From Phanerochaete sordida (taxonomy: Eukaryota > Basidiomycota > Agaricomycetes > Polyporales > Phanerochaetaceae), in contig BPQB01000112.1 in the NCBI GenBank assembly GCA_019973155.2, positions 1-64,000 on the forward strand: a stretch of DNA of 64,000 bases, read 5' to 3'. Each line of letters starts with the position of its first letter. Within the stretch, counting starts at the first letter, position 1. Of the stretch, positions 47,901 through 59,036 are shown in pieces. Under the pieces are notes generated by a model. The model was not told the origin of the DNA, did no database searches, and saw nothing but the letters and a program-made list of their open reading frames with translations. A program made the position numbers and the translations under genes.

Positions 47901-50455
47901 TGCAGGTCAGTCGTCTCCCAGCGACGCTCATCTCATCATCAATCACTTACCGCATGCCTTGGAGCGACGGCTTGATCGGCCACGAGATCGCGGAATACGC
48001 GTATGCCGCGATGTCCGCGGGGCTGTGCTTATGCTTTGCTGGGAGGTTGCACGAGTCTCTCAAAGCAAAATCTGATACGACGCTTCTGCTCGAAGGTTTC
48101 TCAACATCAGCAATTAGACCAAACGAAGACCCGAGAAGAAATGGTGGCCAGCTTACCGAGATTGGATAGCGAGCAAGGTGTACTCTCTGCCCATAGCGTA
48201 GACTGCATGCTGTGCGAGATCAACGATGGTGCTTATGTCGTCGTATTCAGGAGTAGCAAAGGTCGTCGTGGAACAAGATGCGGCGTGAGTGAAGACGCTG
48301 GGCGTCGGCGGACAGGCTCGCCCAAAAAGCGCTCGGAGACCCCATCGTGGCGCGATACTTTCCGAGTGCCACGTGGGTTAGGCGGGCGCTTCCTGTCCTC
48401 CCCGCGCTGCCACCTCGCTTTGAGCCTGTGCTGTACACGAGCTCGGAGCCAACTTGAACTCTACACCCCGTGTCGCCTCGGCGCACAAGTTCAATCCTAT
48501 ATCATACTATAACCTGTACTTGCTATACTGCCGCGACACATATCCTAGAGCGTAGTCGGGGTGGGTACTAGGAAGAGTATGTGGCAGGCCTGCGTGGTGC
48601 CGCGGACGCGGAGGCAATGTTGAGGTGAGTGTCCAGCAATTGACTCATCGGGGCTCTGGAGACCACGATATGAGAAGGCTGGTCAGTTTATGTCGGGGAT
48701 ATCGCGTCGAGCAATAAACCTCGGCCTCGGGCTACTATACGCCGTGCCATCCTTCGAGCAATACGTCCAATCTGTCTTATTGTCATTGCACCCAGCCACT
48801 GCGCGCACACGCCTGCAGGACGCTGGATATGAGGCACCTCAGGTGTTCAATTCCTGGACAAGAGTCAAAGACTCCGCGATGCGGCAAGCAGGAGACCACC
48901 CCAGCCTTGACGAAAGCTCACACCAGCAGCCCAGATATATTCATGCTCGTCTCTGCCGTATGTCCAGCCTTCCCTTCCGTATCATACTTGCTAATAAGCA
49001 GGCTGTCCCTCGTAGCTGTCCACGGATCGTGTGAACACTCTGCAGACGAGAAGAATTCGCGACGCTGGAGACACTGCATTACACGAGACTTTACCACAGC
49101 CAGGCTCCAACTGCTTAGCTTAGAAGACCTGTGGAGCGCGAATACGCACAAGGAATATCAGCGGTGGTGCATTTGGTGCGCTTGCCTGGTTATCAGTGCG
49201 AGGCCGCGTATTCTTGGGCCGAGGGCAGCCTGCGATGGCGAACATCTTCGAGACGTCTGGCTCCCTCGTGAGATCAATACGCACCAGGAACATTTTCCTC
49301 CGCTCATTTTTGCCAGGCGACGGGTCTGCACATCTCCGCGGATCGGGTGTGAACTACACACCCACTCCGATTTCGACCGGTGAGTTGAAGGCATCTAATC
49401 AGCCCAATCGTTCGACTCGAGCTCCCCTCCCTTGATCCCTCGCGCGGAGCGCAGGCCTGTGACAGCTGGGGGGTACATTCCTTTGGCAGTGCTGGTGTCG
49501 CCTGGACGCTGTTAGCTGCGTACCGCGCATCCTTCACCGAAGATCACCGTAGACCTACCACTCTGGGCGGAGTCTAGTCGTGCTACTGAGCCTTCTATCG
49601 CAGGGACATTTCTCGATTGCTCCCGGTGAGTGCATTGACCTCGACGTGACGGGCGTTCTATTGATGTGCGCGCATACAGCAGCACGCCGCTACGTCCGGA
49701 ATATGTTACAATTCAGGGACATGATAAGCCAATCCGACAAGAGATCGTTCTCTTTCAACCTTCGCAGACGCAGCTTTCCGCCAGCGACATGTCCTCAAAG
49801 TCGAAAGCCTATCTGCTGTTTGGATTTGCCATGCGGAGACGGCCGAGGGCGCCGTACCGATTTGCGACGCGCGTCCTCGACGCAAGAGGTGGACGATGCG
49901 TGACATACAGTCCTGACGACGAGTTTCGTCCAGCGAGCGGTGATGGCGGAGGCATCGTCGTAGATGGGCTACATCGGCAATCGCTCTCAATCGTGGCGCC
50001 CAGCCACTTGCAGACACAGACCACTTTCTGCCCGACGGTGAGCTTGATCGCCATGCCTTTGATTGCTCAACGCTCTTGGCTGGCCAGCAGAAGTACTGCA
50101 GCGCGGGGATTGCCACAAGTGCTAGGGTCAAGAACCGGTCCCACCGTCAGCCCGTTCAACTCTATAACCTTTCACAGAGCCCAGGCGCGCTCAGAGTCGC
50201 GCGAAGCCTGTACCTATCATTTAGAAGGTGGAACGCAGCGTGGGTCAATCTGTGATGCGTAGAATAGCGTTGCGTTGCAAGTAAAACATATGAAAGTGCC
50301 ATTACAGTGCCCCAAGCGCACAAACGTCCATTAATAAACGTGTAAATATCGATAGAAGATGAGAATATGCGTCCAATACGACGTTGTCCACGATACCGCC
50401 TACGCCATAAGGCACCTATCCACGTCGAGATCGGAGGGTCAGATGATCTGGCTGG
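44942..50455. other. 5.5 kb without a supported gene
   Basis: A minus-strand run at 45697-45880 (LFALFTNAFGTQVGTRFGNA, then LVSLVCSMRLVND) looks like a terminal exon of a membrane protein, but nothing joins to it. A plus-strand frame at 48690-49034 starts MSGISRRAINLGLGLLYAVP and has no signature. A minus-strand run at 47226-47430 (STPNVSAGISQVIPAWNLGA) is open but unplaced. The rest shows only overlapping short frames. Confidence 0.3.
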
Positions 50456-51757
50456 TTAGGCCTCGTCATCTGACCCGAGGTCCATGTCGGAGTATCCGTC
50501 GTCCGACTCGAGGTCCATGCCGCAGTCCTCGTCGTCTGAGCCCAGGTCCATATCGCAGTAGCCGTAGGGGTCGTCCTCCTGATGATCCATAACGGTGGAT
50601 TCGCCTGCAGTCAGCTCACCGACAGAGTGGTCCAGCATACGGCTTTCGACGGGGGTGATGCCAGCGAAGAACGCCTCGAGAGCGGGCGTGGTGAAGGCAG
50701 AGGGGACAAGGATGGTCTCGGCGAGTACAGCGTCCGCCGTTTCGCACGAGGACTCAGCTGCGGTGGTACCAGCGAGGACAGGCGTCATCTCGCAATATGG
50801 TGGTGCCGTAGAGCCCACGACGGCGGGATCCATAGCAGTAGTACCGGAGACTGACGCGGCGGGTTCCGGCGGGGTCGATTTCAGGGCGAAGGCTGTGAGA
50901 GACAATCAGTGACCAGCGAAAGCTCGCTACACATCCTACCGACTATTTGGCACAGTCATGTCTTCTGCGGTCTCCGTATAGTACTTCAAGAGGTCCTCTA
51001 CCGGCTCATGCGTGGAGCCACCGCATATTGCGAGCGGTATCAGGTGAAAGTGAGTCGGCCGGTTGCGGACGCTTGTCGGAAAGCCAGGCGGCACGTCCCA
51101 TCCAGGTGTCCAGCTAGGAGTGGGAAAGGCCAAGCATTAGCTGGCGTGCTTCAATAAACGAGGATAGTACGCACTTCTTCACGTAGGCTGCATATGTCGG
51201 AAAAACCAGCGGACCGAACACTGTCGTCACCCACCTGGCGACCTCCGGTCGTCCGGTCGTCCTCTCGAACTCACGGAACAGTGTCTCGAACAAGTCCGCG
51301 TCGTCCTTGCGCTGCAGGATCTCGGTATGGCCATCGATGCCTATCCCAAACCTTCTCCGAGCCAGAGCCCAGCGGACGATGGGGGGGTAGTGCTTAGTCG
51401 ACAGTACCCGTGAAAGCCACGTGAACAGGTGGTTCGAAGCGAACACGCCGGCAAGCATCTGTGTAGTAGAGCGTCACAATACGCCACGATGCTCACAGGT
51501 AGTTATGAGATACTGACCTTCAAGACGTATCTGCTTTCGCAGGGAAGCATCTCAAACAAAAGGTTCCAGATGTAGGGTTTTTGAGATGTATCGCCCTCGT
51601 TCTCGAATCGCTCGTTGTCGAAAAGCTGTTCTGAGATGTTGCGGAGAATCTCGAGGCAGCGGTCGCTGTTGATTTCGAACAGGCAGCCGTGAGTTGGGCG
51701 AAGACGGACTAGCTTTACGAAGGCGGCTTGTTTCATGTGGTCGTGGAGGGTGGCCAT
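50456..51757 (-). CDS. Unknown four-exon protein with an acidic repeated tail
   Basis: Exons are 51757-51518, 51458-51175, 51113-50944 and 50892-50456, about 376 residues. The first two introns (59 and 61 bp) have good borders and join frames exactly. The third needs a weaker donor, gtcggt at 50943; the better-looking gtagga at 50940 would shift the frame and drop the tail. Exon 1 reads MATLHDHMKQAAFVKLVRLR. Exons 2-3 have a folded look (RRRFGIGIDGHTEILQRKDD, FGPLVFPTYAAYVK, PTHFHLIPLAICGGS). Exon 4 is low-complexity, then ends in three units of about 11 residues, DMDLGSDDEDC, GMDLESDDGYS and DMDLGSDDEA. Such acidic Ser-Asp tails are common casein kinase 2 targets and histone- or basic-protein-binding tails, but that is inference. 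I do not recognise the family. Confidence 0.7.
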
Positions 51758-51939
51758 GGTGGAAGTCGGCGAGGGTGGTAGAGAGAGAGGAAGAGTTGCG
51801 TGAAGGCAACGAGGGGCCTAGCATGCTACTATATGCTGGCTGGACGGCGGCTGACAAGAGCTGGCTGGCATGGACCAGCCACGGCGGCACTTCCTGAGTT
51901 CGGTCTGGCCGAGGCCCGCTGTCTGGCCCGAATGGGAAG

Positions 51940-52515
51940 GCGCGTCATTTTGATGCGCCCCGCGCTCATCAAGCGACTGCGCACAGCCCAGCCGCGTTCC
52001 CGGACTCCTCTCCGCTGCCACCATCCGCTTCCTCTCCTCGGACCTGCCCGCCTTGCTCTCTGGCACTCGCCCACTCTCGTGTGTGCCCATGTATATATGT
52101 GTGCTTTGCAACTCGTCGGTATGTCACATACGTGGGACTCCCCGCTCGCCGCGAAGACTGTGAGTCTACACGTTACTTTAGGTTTCGCTCATAGATTCTG
52201 TCAAATAGGCCCTCGAACTGTGAACGAGGCATCGATGCAACAGAGCGACACCGTCCCCAGTGCTTCTAGACTTCCTAGAACGACGGCGATACTATGTCAT
52301 GTCGACCTCACTCTCTGCGATCGCCACGAACTCGAATCCGCAGTCACGCTCTCTCAGAGAAAGCAGACGAGAGTTTAGTCAGAGGCACTTGCGGCTCTGG
52401 CTGCTGTAGACGTGAAGCCCACCGTACGTGTACTTGCGATGTAGCGCGGACGTTATTGGCTGATGGCTGCGTGCTATATCTCGGCAGATCATCCAGTGTT
52501 ATGAATGCTGGAATT
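51940..52515 (+). repeat. Duplicate block, inverted relative to 6590-7220
   Basis: Partner of the block at 6590. It lies just upstream of the divergent four-exon gene, while the other copy lies downstream of MYND copy 1, so only this block is shared and the neighbouring genes are not. Confidence 0.65.
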
Positions 52516-53431
52516 GTATCAAGATAATCGCGCTTTCGTGCATCTAAATGTCAACATAATCTAAGCTTCGACGCTGTGGCCGCGACCACCAAACACACCA
52601 ATGCGAACAGTGCGAAGGAGCTTTCCTTCGCATTGTTCGAATTGTTCGTCCGGACGTCTCCGGCGTTTCTGCCGTCAGCGGCGATTAAAGCTTGAAGGCA
52701 ATACTGGAGATTGACCGACGGCTCAAATAAGTAATTTCGATTACTCGGAGCGTGCTTACGAATGCTGACGATGTGGTGTCGGCAGTGGGAGAGAACGACG
52801 TACGACAGCGCAGCCGGCGATCTTCCTATCATCTTGCAGAGCTAGCTCAGACACAGGGCACGCTATTTGGAGAGCGCAAACCCACGCCCGCATGCACGGA
52901 AATCGGACCGCCAACATAACGCATCCTTGCATTCAGCGAAGCTGGCATTCCAGTGCGACCAATCATGATCAGATCTCCTGAGATCTGGGACTCGGTAGCG
53001 AGAACGCTGTAACACGTTGCTCTGTGTTTGTCTGTACGCCGTTGGGTCGTAATGCTAGGGGACATTGCGCACTTGCAGCTACGAGCGCGGCATCGACAAG
53101 TCCTATATCAGATATGGTGTCGACCTTGAGCGTGAAGTAGCGATGTTCCTGTAACCGACCGTCAGGATCGCGTCCATGAGCGACTCTAGAAGCTGACACA
53201 CTGCGACGTCGCTCAAGAGCTCACACATATTCCTAACGTACTCTACGCAGCTTTCTATCAGCACGCGTTATTGCTTCTCGGTCCATACGTGCACAGAGTT
53301 CGCGTGACATCTGGCCACCCGCTGAATGCATGCCAAAGATCTGAGCTCAAGCTTATCGAGTCGCTCAGCCTTCCCCCCCTGTCCCATTCAGACCCAGCAC
53401 TCCCAGCATATGGAGGTACATGCCTAAATGC
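52516..53431. other. No supported gene
   Basis: No gene recognised. A perfect hairpin, cagatctc-ct-gagatctg, lies near 52970-52988. Homology with the other F-box block starts at the right edge of this stretch. Confidence 0.35.
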
Positions 53432-55800
53432 AGAGTCACCGCTCGCGCACAGCGATATGCGGAGTGTGGAGGTGCGACTGTGGTCACGCAGATGCTCGCG
53501 GCGGCGCGAGATTATGTAATCGCGGAACGTTGAACTTGGTTCCCACCTACGGCCTCCTCTATCACTACGCACGGCTGTAACCTTCACTCTCTGAGATCAG
53601 AGCTTGACCAGCACTAGGGATTTCGGCGAGAGCTCTCGACGCCTCTCCCAAGACACGTTGTCCTCCAGTACACGCGTTTTCACGGTGAAGATATCGGCGG
53701 GAGCGTAGCGTGTGAAGGATGTCGTCTGAGAAGGTATGTTTCTCGCAGTCCGTCCCCTTAGCGCAGTGTATCCAAGGATCAACAGCTACGTATACTCATC
53801 GCCTCTTGATGCCACATCTCTGCAGATGCTGCTACCCTTCGACACGCTTACCGAAGTCATGAACCTCCTCGAACGCTGGGACGCGGCTGTCATGGCACGT
53901 ACATGCAAGACGCTACAACAAGCATCGCCTCGTATTCTGTTGCGCGGCACAGTGACCATCTTATCCGATGACGACCTGCGGTCCCTTCACGCATTTCTGT
54001 CGGTCGACCAACGACGCTGCGGTTTCCTCGATTCTCTTTTGCTGCATCTGGACATCGACGACAGCGCAGAGAGCCTGGAACTTGTGACCTCGCTTCTGTC
54101 GCTGACGAAGCAACTGCAGTCCCTATTCCTGTCCAACTCCATCATATCGAAGCCCGGTCAATTGCTTCTACACGCGATGTCCTCCTTATCCGAGCTGCGT
54201 GGACTACGCGTCGAAGGCACTTCCCACGAAATCGATGCGTTCCTGAAGGCCCTGCGCAATCCCTTGGTGTCAATCGCGGCAGAGTTCTGGGATTACAACT
54301 CCTGGGATAGTCCCGTCCGCGTCAACGCTCTACGCCATCTCTCAGGCACTCTGGAAATGCTCCATATTACCGGAGCCGGATTTGGCTTTTATGACGCGAT
54401 TCCTCCAGAGTCGATCTTCCCCTTGGTCGCAGAGCTGGTGCTGGTGCTTGGGACGTACGACGATCTGGACCTCCAAGCTATCCACTACCATTTCCCCAAC
54501 CTACAATCCCTGGTCATTCATGGGTACGGGTTGAATGGGGCGACACGTACAACTATACGCCACCATCGTAGCATGAGTACCACTCAAGCCACCTGGAGGT
54601 CGATACAGTTCCTCAGAGGAAGTCTAAGCAATGTGTACGCCCTTGGCGTCATCTGCAAGGTGGAACACATCGAATTCGACACATTGGCTTTGGGGGATTA
54701 TCTGAGCTCCTACCAATTCGATCACGATATGCTTGAAACGGTCCTCGATTCGGCTCGCCCGACAACACTCCGTCTCTCGCTTGATATGCATTGTATCAAC
54801 ATCCCTTCACTCAGCGACGTGCTTTCAACTGCCGACGAAAGTTTGCGTTTCCTTCGGTTGATTTTGAGGTGGGAACCTGGATTCCAACCCCGCACAGATC
54901 CTTTCATCCAACTGGTGAGCTTATAGACCGCACTGGTATCTAGGGCACCTGCTAATATCTGTCCTACAGCGCTCTCTTTGTGAGACACTTCCCATACTTG
55001 CTCTGGAACACCTGCAACTCAAGCTCGAGAACTTCCCTGTCGCCAGCGACGTCTCAGGTGATTTCGTGAACCTCAACATCCGCAAGCTCGCGTGCACTGC
55101 GTTCCTTAGCTTCACGCTGCGAACGTTCTGTCTCGAATCTGGCAACACGCCCTGGGACTATCCGCAAATCTTCGAGCGGCCCAGTGGTGCGGACGGCGAC
55201 TTTTATCCTCAAAGGTACCTTCAGCTGCCTTGGGATGTCCGAGCCATGGAATTACTGGACGCATCGCCTTTCAAACTGGAGGACGATGAGGACGGACAGG
55301 ACACACGAGAGGACGAGCAGGACATATCAGAGCCCGAACTGTGATTATATAGTAGCATAGGTACATTGTATTTGGTCGCAACTGTTAGAAGTTAGTACCT
55401 GTGGTATAGTACAACATAACTATGATTTGTAGCGTTTCACTGACGAGCCCGCGAAGGCAGATGTGTCTTCAACAGTCTTGGCCAACACGGCACCGCGTCC
55501 CTCGTCGAGGATGGGGAGAGCGCGAGTGGGTGGCTGAGAGCAGATAGCCCGAGAACGACGCTCCAGCCATAGAAAGGAGACGACGTGCCACGTATACGAC
55601 CGACGTCTGGCAACGCAGCGCGGCGCGGAGGTCGTTATACGCCATCACGAGCGCTGATCAGAGACAATCCAGGCCGCGGACGAGCGACGCTCGACGGGCA
55701 GAACTTCAAGCACGAACGCTAGACAGACTCTGTCAGCAAGAATAGGACGGAGCGCAGAATCGGCAACGACATACCGAAGGAACCCGACGCCTCAGGGCAC
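53432..55800 (+). repeat. F-box segmental duplication, copy 2 (partner 19222-22890)
   Basis: This is the shorter copy of the duplication described at 19222. The 5' leader, both introns, all exons and about 130 bp of 3' flank are shared. The match resumes at 55575-55800, where copy 1 has 1.4 kb in between. Confidence 0.75.
53719..55344 (+). CDS. F-box-like protein (copy 2)
   Basis: Exons are 53719-53733, 53826-54914 and 54970-55344, giving 492 residues. The first exon encodes MSSEK, followed by a 92-bp intron, the same length as in copy 1. The second intron is 55 bp (gtgagc...ctacag) and contains an in-frame stop, so splicing is required. The F-box-like stretch is at residues 6-45 (MLLPFDTLTEVMNLLERW, MARTCKTLQQASPRILLRG). 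The body aligns with copy 1 over its whole length, for example LHAFLSVDQRRCGFLDSLLL against LHTFLSVDQRRCGFLRSLAL. The C-terminus carries about 20 extra acidic residues (EDDEDGQDTREDEQDISEPE) that copy 1 lacks. The probable role is target recruitment to an SCF-type ubiquitin ligase; the divergence of the LRR-like body suggests a different target. Both copies are intact. Confidence 0.85.
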
Positions 55801-57097
55801 CGAGCGCAAACAGCTACACGTGTCTCGCGTCATCCCGGCTAACGAACGGGGGCTCGTACGTGGCTGGTGCGCCGTGCTCTCGTCATAATGAGCTTCAACG
55901 CTGGTGCCGCTGCCAAGGGATAATGGCGGACGCTGCCGCTGCGACCAAGATTACAAACAGTGGTCAAAGCCAGATCCGACGCACAAAAACTCAACGACAT
56001 ACCTGGACACAGCCCGAGGTCCTCCCGGCAATCAAATATGAGTACGGATGCACAAGAAAAGCCGCGGTGATGAGCACGGTAGCACCGTCTGCCCAGGTTA
56101 TTCCACGAGGCCGCTGCGAGTTGAGGGTCAGCACGACGACTGCGAGACATAGCGAACGACGCGTACGCACATCGTCGGCAAATGTCCTGCAGAAAACCTA
56201 TGTGATAAGATGCTTCCGCGACCGCGCCGAGTTCTGCAATTGGAAATGTCTGGGCGGGGCGCGCCTTTCGAGCCCGTGCTGGCGATCCCTAGGCTCTTTG
56301 TCTGTGGAGGATGGGTGTGAATATTCCAAACATAAATTCAAGCCGCGCACCTATTTGATATCCGCCTAGCAGCCGATCACGGGAGAATGGCCCTCTCGTC
56401 CCCCACCAATCCAAGACTTTCCCAGCAGCCGGATACTCAGGCGCCGCTTGAGGTCCTTGAGCGAGAGGATCTCCAGCGTGAGGACCTCCTATCGACGGCT
56501 ACTTCGCGTGGAGGGATGCTATCGATGATGTTGGAAGGCTTGCGGTCTCGCGTTTGTGTCCAATATAGACACGGTTTGTACAAGACCGTCCTCGCCGGGA
56601 CTGTGCCGAGGTTCTGAAGGGAAGATTCAGCTTGCTTATTTGGCCTGTAGCAAGAACGCCATGCACACGCACGTAAAGCCGCGAACCGCGTATGCAGTGC
56701 TCGAATTCGTCTAGTCGACGGCGCTCGACGACGTCGAGATAGAGCTTGATCTCAGCTTGACCTGCGAGCACCAGCACCATGGTAAACTCGCGCGTGTAAG
56801 CAACACGCTAGTCCAGAGGCATGAATTATGTCACAGCTGATACGCTGGAGTCGCTGACAACCCATACTAATGCCTAAGTCGCGTTTAGTCGCCCTTGAGC
56901 ACGGTGCCGAGTCAGAAGAAGCTCACCGAGGCTCTCCGCGTGTGGGGCGTGCAACGTTCACTGAGGGCCTTGAGTGGCAGTGAATTTGACGAGCACATCC
57001 AGCAAATATGCTATCGCTGTGTCGGAAGGTGATTCGAGGACCAGAGACTTCTGGGTGAAGTTGGTCGTGTGGAAGCAGGGGAAACGCGCGCCTACAG
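55801..57097. other. Possible membrane-protein relic and upstream exons of the next gene
   Basis: On the minus strand near 55870-56150, broken frames (ADGATVLITAAFLVHPYSYL and VFVRRIW, then LVAAAASAI) resemble pieces of a fungal seven-helix protein with stops in between. On the plus strand a start at 56387 (MALSSPTNPRLSQQPDTQAP, then LEREDLQREDLLSTATSRGG) and a run near 56890-56945 (STVPSQKKLTEALRVWG) could be first exons of the gene that is clear from 57098. I could not join them with certainty. Confidence 0.35.
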
Positions 57098-59036
57098 CTT
57101 TCGCGACTTCGCGTCTGGGCGCGTCTGGGCGCTACTCCCCTTCCTCCACGCCATCTCGGTTTTGGACTTGGACTTCGTCAAGACCTTTCTTAAGCACGTT
57201 CAGAAAGGTGTAAGTCTTCCTAACCTTGAAGATGAATGCACACTAATACTTGCAGGGCTCTCCGGGGTCACAGGATGGTCCCGAGGTCCCCGCCGCCAGG
57301 TCCCCGCAGTGTGGGATAATTGGCTCAGATGGAGTCCCTTTAGCGTGCCCCAAGACACCGCCTCCCCGCCTCCCTCTCTCATACCACCATCATCGGTCAG
57401 CTATGGCCCTCATTCCACAGACTGGGTCAATGAGCAATTACCGGACGGTGAATCAAATCGTCGGACTGTCCAACGCAGAGCAGAAGGAGCTCAAGGTGAG
57501 CAGTTCTGGCAACGGTTGTATGGCGGAAGGCTGACAAAAAAACTGTATCGACGCAGACGTGCATGAACACCGTCTGCATAGCGCACCTCAACCCGCGTAA
57601 GCTCTGGCGCGAACAGTCCGACGATGCCAAGGCTGCCTTGAAGCGCGAGGTATGTGTCTCCCTCGGTCATGGAGCGAACGTGTAGTCATATTTGTCTTGA
57701 GGCGACAAAAAGGTGCCAGCTACTACTTCGTTATGCAGACCAATGGCCGATTGTGACGCTCGCCAGTCATATTTTGTGTAATGCGCGCGCAAAGCTGAAG
57801 CGTAGAAGGGCGTCCGCACGGCTCGAGGAAGACTGGGCATACGTCATGAGACGGAAGAGACCCGGGAGACCTGGAAGAGCATCACAGGAAGCCTCTGCTT
57901 CTGCGATGAATCAACTCGAAGATGCTGGCGATGTGGAGTCTGAGGTGAGATGACACTCATTCGACTTGATCTCGTCTGACCATCCGCAGGATGAGACGAT
58001 TCGAGTGTCTAGCGAAGCGGAAGATGTTCCCGGGCAGCGATCACCTAGTGTCGAAGTTGTAAGCACGGTGCGTATCAACTGACACTACGGCTGGCAACTC
58101 TGTGCTTACATTAGGGGTAGGCGGGGAGGCAACCTTCAGCACGTCGTTCGGCGCCCAGGCCTCGTCGGGTCGTTCAACGACATGAACCGGATGACCTGAT
58201 GTACCCAGAGGACAGGAACGCAAACAATGACATCGAACAGGTGCGGACGTAGATATATTATTCAGTGACATATATACTGATATTTTCTCCCTGCAGAATC
58301 ACCTCGTGGGCGCCGAGAACGATCATTCCGAGCTCCCACCGGTGGATAGCGCGAAGCCCGAAACAATAGACGTGAGTTTTCACTGCCTCATCACATGTTC
58401 GCGATTGTTGCTCACGATAGGCCGCCGTAGAATCATTCGGGCTTCGCACAACGTTCGGCGTCGGCCCATACGGACACTCTCAAGAGACAGCGTAATATCT
58501 TGTCGCCCTCAGACGGACGCTCGATGTCCACAAAACGCGTCTGCGACGGAACTTCGCGAGCAGGACCTTCCATGTCCCGAGCTAGTATCGCGCAGGACCA
58601 AGCGGGACCAATTGGCATGCGGAGGTCCACTCCGGCTACGTGCCGAGACGTCGCACAACACAAGGAGCGAGGCCAGCCAACTCCCGCTGGCCCTCCTCCG
58701 TCCAGTGGTCCAGCGCAGAATCGCGAGGACCCCTCCTCCGCCAGGGCCGGACCATCAGACCGCCCTGCGTCTCCGCCTCCCATCGTCGCGCGCGTGGCCA
58801 CGGATCCCTCGGCATCGCGCCTCTCCGAGATCCACGCCTTTTTGCACAACATTTCCCCGTCTCTCGCTACATCGGACGCCGTGCAGCGCTTTGCTGCGGC
58901 GGGTGTCGTCACGCGCGAAGACCTGCGCGTGTTCGCGCTGCTGTCGAAGCAGGGTCAGCTGGAGATGTTGCTCCACGACGTCCGACTCAGCGTCATGCAG
59001 GCGAAGCTGGTGCGAGAAGCGTTGGGAAAGATGTGA
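57098..59036 (+). CDS. Unknown multi-exon protein with an AT-hook-like stretch (5' end uncertain)
   Basis: Exons are 57098-57209, 57256-57495, 57557-57649, 57702-57944, 57990-58058, 58121-58240, 58297-58371 and 58431-59036. All seven introns (45-62 bp) are phase 0 with GT-AG borders, and about 519 residues are covered. Exon 1 reads FRDFASGRVWALLPFLHAIS. Exons 3-4 carry TCMNTVCIAHLNPRKLWREQ, then LLLRYADQWPIVTLASHIL, a pattern seen in agaricomycete hypothetical proteins, followed by a basic stretch with RKRPGRPGR that resembles an AT-hook. The long last exon is Pro/Ser-rich and ends in a helical module (SEIHAFLHNISPSLATSDAV, EDLRVFALLSKQGQLEMLL). A DNA-binding or nuclear role is inference from the basic stretch. 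The acceptor at 57701 (cttgag) is weaker than the others. The true start lies upstream. Confidence 0.7.
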
